From assembly GCA_018676675.1 (NCBI GenBank), contig JABHEG010000374.1, forward strand, positions 62,001 through 126,000: a DNA stretch of 64,000 bases, in the 5' to 3' direction. The DNA comes from Lentisphaerota bacterium. Lineage in GTDB: Bacteria > Verrucomicrobiota > Lentisphaeria > Oligosphaerales > JABHEG01. The translations under genes and the position numbers were made by a program. A model generated the notes under the pieces. It ran no database searches, was not told the origin of the DNA, and saw only the letters and a program-made list of their open reading frames with translations. This document shows positions 8,668 to 16,389 of the stretch, piece after piece (position 1 is the stretch's first letter; every line of letters begins with the position of its first letter).

Positions 8668-9492
8668 TCAGGCAAAGAGCAGCAGGCTGATCGCCATCAC
8701 GGCCATGCCTGCGGCCACACCATACATCGCGATGTGGTGTTCCCCGTACTTCTCAGCAGTGGGAAGAAGTTCATCGAGAGAGATGAACACCATGATGCCC
8801 GCCACGCCGGCAAAGACGACGCCGAACACCGCGTCATTGAAAATCGTCCGCAGTAGAAAGAAGCCGACTACAGCACCGACCGGTTCGGCCAGCCCCGACA
8901 GGAAGGAGTAGATGAAGGCCTTCTTGCGGCTTCCGGTGGCGTAGTACAGAGGGACCGACACGGCGATACCTTCAGGCACGTTGTGGATCGCGATCGCAAC
9001 GGCGATGCTCACGCCTAGCGTCGGGTCCTTGAGGGCTCCGGCGAACGTCGCCAGCCCTTCCGGGAAATTGTGGATCGCGATGGCCAACGCCGAGAACATC
9101 CCCATTCGCTTGAGCTCGCCTGCCCGACGCTTCTCCTCCAGCTCCGCGGGATCGATATCCTCGACACTGCGGGCCTCATGCGGATTCTCGAACGACGGCA
9201 CAAACTTATCGATGACGGCGATCAACAGCATTCCGCCGAAGAAACCGAGGGTGGTCATCCAGTAACCTTTGGGCGACCCCAGGGCTGCCTCCAGAGAATC
9301 ACGAGCCTTGACAAAAATCTCCACCATAGAGACATAGATCATGACCCCGGCAGAGAAGCCCAGTGCTCCCGACAGGAAGCGCGTATTCGTGCGCTTGGCC
9401 ATGAACGCAAGGATACTGCCGACACCAGTCGCAAGCCCGGCGAACACCGTAAGCCCAAACGCAAAACCGATCTGATTCCACGTATAATCCAT
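8668..9492 (-). CDS. zupT: ZIP-family metal transporter, ZupT-like
   Basis: 274 residues, about eight predicted membrane helices. The two signature metal-binding helices are present: HNFPEGLATF (His141) and HNVPEGIAVSVPL (His170), which place it with the ZupT/GufA branch that imports Zn(II), Fe(II) and related divalent metals across the inner membrane. A charged, Glu-rich cytoplasmic loop (EDIDPAELEEKRRAGE) precedes the first motif. Start ATG at 9492. Transcribed alone. The stop codon touches that of the convergent beta-helix gene with no intervening base. The link to the polysaccharide genes is not evident, although sulfatases and deacetylases need metals. Confidence 0.92.
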   Translation of the reverse strand: MDYTWNQIGFAFGLTVFAGLATGVGSILAFMAKRTNTRFLSGALGFSAGVMIYVSMVEIFVKARDSLEAALGSPKGYWMTTLGFFGGMLLIAVIDKFVPSFENPHEARSVEDIDPAELEEKRRAGELKRMGMFSALAIAIHNFPEGLATFAGALKDPTLGVSIAVAIAIHNVPEGIAVSVPLYYATGSRKKAFIYSFLSGLAEPVGAVVGFFLLRTIFNDAVFGVVFAGVAGIMVFISLDELLPTAEKYGEHHIAMYGVAAGMAVMAISLLLFA

Positions 9493-9781
9493 GCTCGGAT
9501 CTCCAATCTCTCAGCAGTCCCGCACCTGCCCCTGACATCGGCCTCAACTCTAAGTCACGGCACCGCAAACGCAATCTCTGCTCGAGGGCGGCACAGCCTG
9601 AGCTGAGTTACTACGACCCACCCGCCGCACGGCAGTTCCCGGGTCCTGAGTTGGACCGGGGCCCGAGACCAGCCATATTGAGGCGAACCACCGGGAGGCA
9701 GACCGCCATCCTTACCGGTCGCTGACCGGGGGGAAACCCGCAACGCCTTACAGAACGCCCACACAGAGATGGCTGCGCATC

Positions 9782-12700
9782 ATGAGAAGACAGTACACTG
9801 ACACGATTTGGGCCCAACCCGGCATGGCCCTTAAGCCCCATGGTCGCCTTTCCGGCAGGATTGCAGTCTTGGTCCTGGTCGGTTCCGCCGTCCTCCGCGC
9901 CGGTCTGCCGGACACGCCAACTCACACACTGACCGGGCTCAGCTGCCCGTACCGACTGGAACTCGAAGACTTCAACCAGGACGGGAGAACGGACCTTGCC
10001 GTCACTTCCTGGCATCGTTTGCCGGGATCCAAGGAGACCTACGACCACGCGAAAGACAAGCTGCAGTTCTTCTTCGCGCGCCCTGACGGCACCTTCCGGG
10101 GGCCGGCCGACCACGAACTCAACGTACGATCGCCCTGGGGCCTGTGGGCCGGCGACTTCGACCGCGATGGGAAGACGGATCTGGCGGTGAAGCAGAGCCG
10201 GCGGGCTGTGCACGTCTTGCTCGGTTCGGAAGGCCTCTCCAGGCTCCATACATCGGTCACCACCAATGACAGCGACCGAATGGTGATGGCCGGTCGTCTC
10301 AGCCCTGGCGGAGCGATCGATCTGCTCTGCGGACCAGCTTGGCGAAAGTGGAAGGGCGGAGACACCTTTGACGTAGGCTATTGCTATGGCCCAACCGCAA
10401 ACGACAACCGTGGCGCCCTGATTGCTGATCTGAATCACGACGGGCACAATGACATGGTCTTCCTCACGCCTCACGGCATCCGCGTCTATTACGGCCCCTT
10501 CACGTCCATGACGGTGAGGCCCCGGGACCTGGCACAGCTGCTGGAAATCAAGACACCACTCCCCGTCAGCAGTGTCCAGATTGCAGACCTGACCGGTGAT
10601 GGCCGAGCCGACATCGTCGCTGCCCTGTACGACCGAAAGACGAAACAGCGGGCTCTCGTGCTGTACCAACAGAACGCCCCCCTCGACTTTCCTGGAAACC
10701 CAGAACCAACCGCCCGACTCGATGGCGTGAGTGGCCAACTGGTTACCTGCGACCTGAATCTGGACGGACGCTCCGATCTCCTGGTGGCGGACGCCAGCAA
10801 GCGCCGGATCCATGTGTTGCTGCAAACGGAAGCGGGAACATTCCCCACAAATCTGAACCAAGCCCATCAGTCCCTCAAAACGCTCTGCTATCACCTGCGG
10901 GTAGCCGACATCAACGGTGATCGGTTCCCCGACCTGGCCGTCAGCGATGGCCAGAAGGAAATCCGCTTTTTTGTCAGTGACGGCGTATTCGCACGGGGGA
11001 AGGCGCCCGTGCCAAAGGCAGCCGGCCAGCCAAAACAAACCGCCAGGCGCACCGCAGCAGCCGAGAAGACCAAGCCGTCCAAGCCGGCTGAAGCGGCACC
11101 CCCAACTGAGGGAACGGCTGACCGCAAGATCGCCGGGATCCTGGCCGCACTGCCGCCGGCTGAGCCGGGCGCGGACCACAGTGACCCACTCCGCATGCCG
11201 TTCTACACCGGCACCGTGCTGCCTACGCCACAGCAAGCCGTCTATCACGACGAATTCTACACGTTGCAGGAAACCGGTCTGCTCCTGGCAGCAGGCCTCG
11301 AAGCGCAGAGCCCTCTGGTGACAAGGCTGCGCGAGCGGATCGAGCGCTTCGGGGGCACGGTAAGAATCGTCGACGACGCCTCAGTCGAGGTCGATACCTT
11401 GATCGTGTTTGGGGCCGCCAAGAGTGCCGATATGCTCAAAGATGTCCCAGCCATCCCCGCGCGGGAGCAGGCCTACATCATGGCCTGCGGGAAGCCGGGG
11501 GAACGGGCCGTCATAGTCCTGCAGGGCCACGACCGGTTGGGCCTCCTTTGGGCGGTGTCGTCGTTCGGCCAGCTGGTCCATACCCGGAAGAATGCCCCGG
11601 TTGTCCGTGCGGCCGAGATCGTCGACTACCCAACCACGCCTAATCGCGGGTTCATTGGTGGGACGTGGGTCAACGGGACCGACTACTGCCTCACCTTCAA
11701 GATCAACAAGCCTGTATTCCAGACTGCCCTTCTGGACCGCGCGGCCCCAACCAAGAAGGCGCGTTACGATGGCTGGCGCCAACCATTGAGCGACGAGATC
11801 CTCGCCGACCTAAAAGCCTACGGGGACGGGCTGACCCCGTATGGGATCGAGTGGTACGCCGGGCACAACCCAACCGTCACCGATCAGAAAATCCGCAGCG
11901 CCGATGAACGCGATTTCCAGGTCATCCTGGATTGGGCCTGCAAGGTCGCAGAATTCGGCGGCCATCTGTGTCTGAAATACGACGACCACCGCTTCCCGAT
12001 CAGCTCGGAAGACATGGAGCGATTCGGGTCCGCGCGCGAAGCTGACACGCAACTCCTCCTCCGTCTCCACCGGGAACTCAAAGCGCGCCACCCCAAAGCC
12101 AAAATCCTCTTCTGCCCACCGTTCTACTGGGGGCCTAACTCCCCGGCTCTCTACCCTGAAAAGCGGGACGACTACCTCTTCGCATTGGGGAGCAAGTTGC
12201 CCGAGGACATTGAGATCTTCTGGACCGGACCACGGGTCAAATCCGGACGCGTGACCGCTGACGATGTGGCCTGGGTCACTGAACGGCTCAAGCGCAAACC
12301 GGTGTACTGGCAGAACGGTTTCGCGATGCCCCACATGTTCCTCTACCACTACGTCACCGACCCGATTCCCATCCTGAACGAGTGGTTCTACGACGGCTTC
12401 CTCGACAGCCTGGACACCTACATGTTCAACTGCATGATGCCGACCTATGCCGCAGCAGCAGCAGCGTGCAGCGATTACTGCTGGAACCCGAAAGCCTATG
12501 ATCCCGAGCGCTCGATCCGCGAGGCCGCAACGAAGCTGGTCGGCCGGGACACCTACCCCGCCCTCGTGGCCTTCAACAGCGCCCTCTCCTACTTCGATCC
12601 GTTCGGGCTGCGCCGCACGCCGGGAGCCGCTCGGAAACTGCCTGAGATGAAGGGGAAGCTCGCGGTCGTTAACGCGGTATGGCAGGAGATCCAGGAGAAC

Positions 12701-13288
12701 CGGAACGCAGCTGCGGTCAAACGGTGGACAGGCTTGGCTCGACACGTCACCCAGGTCAATCGGTTCCATGATCGCCTGGCAAAGTCCCCGGATCTGGCCG
12801 ACTACCGACGCGACGCAGCAACCACGCAGGCTCACGCCGAAAAGGAAGTCGCCTTCGCTGAAGACACCGACACGTTCCTGTCCCCCTATGACTTCATGGG
12901 CGGGTATGGTCCCAAGCACTATGCCAACCGCTGCGAAAAGCGCCTCGCGACCTGGGTCTATGCGACTCGCAGCGCAAACCCGAGGATGGAGGCGACCTTC
13001 CGGGTAGAACCATTCCCGCCCGAAGGCGACTACGAGCTGGTCATCTGTGCTCAAGACGACGACTGGGAGGCCAAGTGCGATATCCGCATCACCGTGAACG
13101 GCACCGCCATCTTCGAGGGCGAAAACCCGCATGTCCGCTTCGGCTGGTCCCACCACACCTACCGAATCCCGGCCGCAGCCTTGGCGCGCAAGAGCCGGTT
13201 GCTCATCGAGAACACGGAGCAGGGCGGACGTGAAGGCGGACCACCATTCTTCATGCTGAACTACGGGGTTGTGCGCAAGGCAAAGTGA
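9782..13288 (+). CDS. FG-GAP repeat protein fused to a GH84-like (N-acetylglucosaminidase-type) domain
   Basis: 1168 residues. A signal-like stretch (GRIAVLVLVGSAVLRAG) lies near residues 24-40; the ATG at 9824 may be the true start. Six FG-GAP/VCBS calcium-loop repeats follow (DFNQDGRTDLAV, DFDRDGKTDLAV, DLNHDGHNDMVF, DLTGDGRADIVA, DLNLDGRSDLLV, DINGDRFPDLAV) between about residues 60 and 390. A Pro/Lys/Ala linker (about 405-450) leads to a GH20b/GH84-N-like domain (VLPTPQQAVY) and a TIM barrel with LKYDDHRFP (Asp734-Asp735), the place of the paired catalytic Asp in GH84, followed by ILFCPPFYWG and FWTGPRVKSGRVT, also GH84-like. The C-terminus is a jelly-roll. GH84 enzymes cleave beta-N-acetylglucosaminides using the substrate acetamido group. 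Family placement is from motifs only. Confidence 0.72.
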   Translation: MRRQYTDTIWAQPGMALKPHGRLSGRIAVLVLVGSAVLRAGLPDTPTHTLTGLSCPYRLELEDFNQDGRTDLAVTSWHRLPGSKETYDHAKDKLQFFFARPDGTFRGPADHELNVRSPWGLWAGDFDRDGKTDLAVKQSRRAVHVLLGSEGLSRLHTSVTTNDSDRMVMAGRLSPGGAIDLLCGPAWRKWKGGDTFDVGYCYGPTANDNRGALIADLNHDGHNDMVFLTPHGIRVYYGPFTSMTVRPRDLAQLLEIKTPLPVSSVQIADLTGDGRADIVAALYDRKTKQRALVLYQQNAPLDFPGNPEPTARLDGVSGQLVTCDLNLDGRSDLLVADASKRRIHVLLQTEAGTFPTNLNQAHQSLKTLCYHLRVADINGDRFPDLAVSDGQKEIRFFVSDGVFARGKAPVPKAAGQPKQTARRTAAAEKTKPSKPAEAAPPTEGTADRKIAGILAALPPAEPGADHSDPLRMPFYTGTVLPTPQQAVYHDEFYTLQETGLLLAAGLEAQSPLVTRLRERIERFGGTVRIVDDASVEVDTLIVFGAAKSADMLKDVPAIPAREQAYIMACGKPGERAVIVLQGHDRLGLLWAVSSFGQLVHTRKNAPVVRAAEIVDYPTTPNRGFIGGTWVNGTDYCLTFKINKPVFQTALLDRAAPTKKARYDGWRQPLSDEILADLKAYGDGLTPYGIEWYAGHNPTVTDQKIRSADERDFQVILDWACKVAEFGGHLCLKYDDHRFPISSEDMERFGSAREADTQLLLRLHRELKARHPKAKILFCPPFYWGPNSPALYPEKRDDYLFALGSKLPEDIEIFWTGPRVKSGRVTADDVAWVTERLKRKPVYWQNGFAMPHMFLYHYVTDPIPILNEWFYDGFLDSLDTYMFNCMMPTYAAAAAACSDYCWNPKAYDPERSIREAATKLVGRDTYPALVAFNSALSYFDPFGLRRTPGAARKLPEMKGKLAVVNAVWQEIQENRNAAAVKRWTGLARHVTQVNRFHDRLAKSPDLADYRRDAATTQAHAEKEVAFAEDTDTFLSPYDFMGGYGPKHYANRCEKRLATWVYATRSANPRMEATFRVEPFPPEGDYELVICAQDDDWEAKCDIRITVNGTAIFEGENPHVRFGWSHHTYRIPAAALARKSRLLIENTEQGGREGGPPFFMLNYGVVRKAK

Positions 13289-13318
13289 GCCCGTCGCCCG
13301 GACGTTCCCCTCTTAACA

Positions 13319-13512
13319 GAGCCGCGACTTGCGGAAGCGGTTGGCCATCCCGGTGGTCAGGGCTCTGCCCAAACCGAGCCGCGCACAACGTAAGCGGTCT
13401 TGCCCATCCGACGCCAAACGGGGACCGCTCCCCTCTTAACCGAGCCGCGCACAACGTAAGCGGTCTTGCCCCTCCGACGCCGGACGGATACCGCTCCCGC
13501 AAGTCGCGGCTC
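13319..13512. repeat. GAGCCGCG repeat cluster with long inverted ends
   Basis: The outer arms at 13319-13341 and 13490-13512 are inverted repeats matching at 22 of 23 positions. Between them are two direct copies (from 13374 and 13440, period 66) of a unit starting CCGAGCCGCGCACAACGTAA. Relatives occur at 28548-28573 and, inverted, at 42950-42980. It fills the 249-base gap between the convergent genes ending at 13288 and 13538. Confidence 0.85.
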
Positions 13513-13537
13513 GGATGGATCACCAATCACCGCCTCA

Positions 13538-15988
13538 CTACTTCCTCAGCCGCAGAATGGCCCTGGCGACCCGACGCCTCTCGGCTCTCAGGACGGCTGG
13601 ATCATACGAGAAGTCGCTGAGCGTGCGGACGACCTTCTCCGAGACCTCACCCGCTTCGCCCCCGATCCCCAGTCGCAGCGCTCTCCCCATGCCTCCCAGT
13701 GTCTTCCCGACCAAGCTCTCTGGAGGCCGTTCCGCCAACAGGCGACGCAGGAGAACATAGTACTCGTAGTCCTCGATACCGTCACGGATGTTCTCGAGAC
13801 GGATGGTGGCCACAGGTCCATCCGGCCCCGCGCACATGATACTGCCATCCCCATTGTTGTTCTTGTAGCTGGCCGGATTCCAGGACGTCTTCGATCCCTG
13901 AGTGATGACCCGGTCATTGAGCGGCCAGCGATTGACCGCGTAGTACAGAAAGCCGCCGGGCTGGTACTTCGCCGTCATGGCTCCCATGATGAGACGCGGT
14001 TCGATCGCCGTATACTCCAGGAACCAGTTCGCATGAGGGTTCCTCGGGCCGATGCAGATGTACCACCAGATGTCGCGTCCCTTCGCTCGGGCTTCGTTGA
14101 GGCGCTCGGAGTGGCTGTCGAACTTTGGCGTCAGGGGAACCCATATATCCATCGCAGCGCCGTCCGGGCGATCGAGACCAAACGTCGTGTCGTAGGCCGT
14201 CGTCATCACCTCGATGTCCGGCCAGATCCGCTTGAGCTTCCTAGCGGTCTCGAAGACCACGTCCAGCTGCTCCTTGGGACGTTCATCGAAGCAGTAGATG
14301 TAGCACAAGTCGCGCACGCCGGCCGCCTCGATGGTGGGCATATAGGCTTTGATCCTGGCCACCAACACATCGAATCGCTTCCAATACGCGTCCGCATCGA
14401 AGTCCGGTTCACGCGGCGCGGTGAAATAGGCAAGATTGATCGCGTTGAGTCCCATACTGCGGAGTTCGCGCAAGCGTTCCACGCTCCACCCCGGAGGCCC
14501 CCCGTAGATGTTGCCCACGTTGAGATGATACTCGCGCTGCAACCAGTTCTCATACGCTGCCTTCAGCTCAGGGATGCGCTCCTTCGGGTAGAGTTTCGTT
14601 GACAAGTTCCGCCAGCTCAGCGCCGTGCGCAGTGATGTGTGCTCCGGCAGCTCGAAGTCCCATACATCAATGGTGACACCTATCTGTTGTTCCGGCAGGC
14701 CGTCTGCTTGCACAACCACACGCCCCCGATACTCGCCGGGTTCCGCACTTTTCGGAACACTGACCGAGACCCAGAGCGGCATCACTTCACCCATCGGCAC
14801 GCGCTTGACACGTTCCTGCGACTCGATCAGCGGATCCGGCCACCATCCCGTCCGGGACACTGGATACGAGGGTTGCTTGCAGTCGACGTAGCCGACCAGG
14901 CGCACCTGCAACGGAACGATGCTGCCACCTGGTCCGAACGCATCTTCGGCTCGCCAGCGAACGTTGGTGAGATCTCCGGCGAACGGCACGACGACAACCT
15001 GTGCGTGCTCGTTCTCATTGCGGGCCGCCTCAAGCTGGACCTCACGGCCAAAGGCGCTCGAGAAGAGGCCAGCCTCAAGCGGGACTTTGACCATCGAGCT
15101 CTCCACAGCCAGAACAAAACCCTCGGCACCGGTCTTCCGGGCCCGAACTGCCGCTCCAAGCAACGGCGCGACCGCCGCAATTCGGATGACCTTCACCTGC
15201 AGGCGATCGACCTCCTTCCGGGCGGCCTCAACCGTCCGCTGCATCTCGTCCGGGATCGACGGCGGAGCTGCAGCCAGGCCACGTTCCAGTTGCTCGACAG
15301 CCACGCCCAACTTCGGCAGCTCGGCAAGCCTATCCACCAACGCTGCCGGCATTGCGCCATCGAGCTTGTCACGCCCGTCACCAAGTTCAGTGTTCAGTCG
15401 GACAAGGTCACGACGGAGATCTGCCAAATCCTCCTTCAGTCCTGCGGACAGGCGGAGATTGTCAAGGTAGACAATGAATCCCTCAGCGGGTTGGCTGCAG
15501 TAGAAATGGAGATCCGCGATGTCCGTCGTGTCGATGTTCATCTCGTCGATGGTCACGCTGCACGTGCTCACCCCTGGCTCAATGGTCAGTACCTTGGAAA
15601 AGCGCTTCCCCTTCCCGTCGCGCAAGTGGAGCTTAAGCGACGTGATCCTCGTTCCCGGATTGAATACGTCCACCGCCAAACGGCGATACGCACTGAAGTC
15701 GGCGACCGGGAATGCACCAGCTTTGCGGGACAGGACAATCGCCGGCCAACGCTCCTTGCCTTCCGACCACGCCTCATAGGTAACCCGGATCGACGCCAGA
15801 CCTTCCGAAGCCCATGTGGAAGACGGTGAGAGAGTCGTCAACTCGCGAACCTGGATACGGGCCACCGCCTTGGCATCCTCGCAACCGAAGAGGAGGCGTT
15901 CACCCAACCGGATCGCCGGTCCTGCAGAGCAGGCTGCGCCGACAAGGGCACACAAGCCGGCCAACACGGAAAGAACGGTACGTCTCAT
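13538..15988 (-). CDS. Secreted DUF4091 (GH123-like) protein
   Basis: 816 residues from the ATG at 15988, which has GGGAGG six bases before it (an upstream in-frame start at 16009 would spoil the signal peptide). Signal peptide MRRTVLSVLAGLCALVGAACSAG, possibly a lipoprotein through the Cys. Then come an N-terminal jelly-roll (about 30-180), a helical charged stretch (about 180-260) and a beta-sandwich plus TIM barrel ending in the DUF4091 signature ENIRDGIEDYEYYVLLRRLL. DUF4091 proteins are related to GH123 N-acetylgalactosaminidases; YIYCFDERPKEQ probably holds the catalytic Asp-Glu pair. It shares this layout with the protein at 39397-42540. Last gene of a minus-strand block. Confidence 0.78.
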   Translation of the reverse strand: MRRTVLSVLAGLCALVGAACSAGPAIRLGERLLFGCEDAKAVARIQVRELTTLSPSSTWASEGLASIRVTYEAWSEGKERWPAIVLSRKAGAFPVADFSAYRRLAVDVFNPGTRITSLKLHLRDGKGKRFSKVLTIEPGVSTCSVTIDEMNIDTTDIADLHFYCSQPAEGFIVYLDNLRLSAGLKEDLADLRRDLVRLNTELGDGRDKLDGAMPAALVDRLAELPKLGVAVEQLERGLAAAPPSIPDEMQRTVEAARKEVDRLQVKVIRIAAVAPLLGAAVRARKTGAEGFVLAVESSMVKVPLEAGLFSSAFGREVQLEAARNENEHAQVVVVPFAGDLTNVRWRAEDAFGPGGSIVPLQVRLVGYVDCKQPSYPVSRTGWWPDPLIESQERVKRVPMGEVMPLWVSVSVPKSAEPGEYRGRVVVQADGLPEQQIGVTIDVWDFELPEHTSLRTALSWRNLSTKLYPKERIPELKAAYENWLQREYHLNVGNIYGGPPGWSVERLRELRSMGLNAINLAYFTAPREPDFDADAYWKRFDVLVARIKAYMPTIEAAGVRDLCYIYCFDERPKEQLDVVFETARKLKRIWPDIEVMTTAYDTTFGLDRPDGAAMDIWVPLTPKFDSHSERLNEARAKGRDIWWYICIGPRNPHANWFLEYTAIEPRLIMGAMTAKYQPGGFLYYAVNRWPLNDRVITQGSKTSWNPASYKNNNGDGSIMCAGPDGPVATIRLENIRDGIEDYEYYVLLRRLLAERPPESLVGKTLGGMGRALRLGIGGEAGEVSEKVVRTLSDFSYDPAVLRAERRRVARAILRLRK

Positions 15989-16183
15989 TTCACACCTCCC
16001 TAAGCACAATCTTCATGGTCAGTTTGTCTCCTCACAGCGTTTCTGTCTCACTCAGAGCGCATGGAGGAGCCGGTTTTTGCCGCGTGCGGTCGCGTTCCGC
16101 GTCCTGACGCGGCCACGGGACACAACCGGCCCGGCCGCTTACGGAGAAGCGGCACCTCCAACGGTGTGTTCCGTGCTCAAGTG

Positions 16184-16250
16184 TGGTGAAGTTACACACG
16201 AGCCTAGCCTTCGCCAGTTGTTCGGTCGCTCCTAACCGAGTGTGTAACTG
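16184..16250 (-). repeat. Dispersed repeat family 3, copy 1
   Basis: On the minus strand it reads GTTACACACTCGGTTAG, then GAGCGACCGAACAACTGG, then CGAAGGCTAG and GTGTAACTTCACC. The block GAGCGACxxAACAxCTGGCGAAGGCyAG and a GTAACTTCACC/GAAGTTAC pair recur at 54188-54270 in a different arrangement. The inverted GTTAC ends suggest a hairpin-forming element. Confidence 0.6.
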
Positions 16251-16264
16251 CCTTCGCGGGCCAG

Positions 16265-16349
16265 ACCGGTCGCCGTCCAGAGGCCGCCTCCCACTTTGGG
16301 GGCGGCCGATTCAGTGTGGGAGGCGGCCTCCGGACGGCGACTGACCGGT
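16265..16349. repeat. Long hairpin (about 30-bp stem) downstream of the hydrolase-like gene
   Basis: The arm at 16265-16293 (ACCGGTCGCCGTCC, then GAGGCCGCCTCCCAC) pairs with 16315-16349 (GTGGGAGGCGGCCTC, then GGACGGCGA and ACCGGT), with only a few mismatches and a loop of about 20 bases. It lies about 40 bases past the stop of the minus-strand gene 16390-18612. No T-run follows, so it is not a classical intrinsic terminator; it may stabilise mRNA ends. Confidence 0.8.
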
Positions 16350-16389
16350 GCTCAGATGGCGTGAGGTCGCACACAAATACCCACGGATA

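Larger units (their letters stand above)
15989..16389. other. Gene-free spacer with two repeat structures
   Basis: This 400-base gap upstream of the DUF4091 gene codes for nothing convincing. It holds a GTTAC/GAGCGAC repeat at 16184-16250 and a long hairpin at 16265-16349, described separately. A promoter for the DUF4091 gene would be expected here but no strong consensus stands out. Confidence 0.6.

Noticed and set aside
9611..11248. Long antisense open frame opposite the FG-GAP/GH84-like gene
   Set aside because: High GC makes long shadow frames common; it lacks a ribosome binding site and protein-like motifs, while the opposite strand has clear domains.
11810..13156. 448-codon minus-strand frame
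   Set aside because: Shadow of the GH84-like catalytic region.
13466..14602. 378-codon plus-strand frame
   Set aside because: Shadow of the DUF4091 gene that also crosses the GAGCCGCG repeats.
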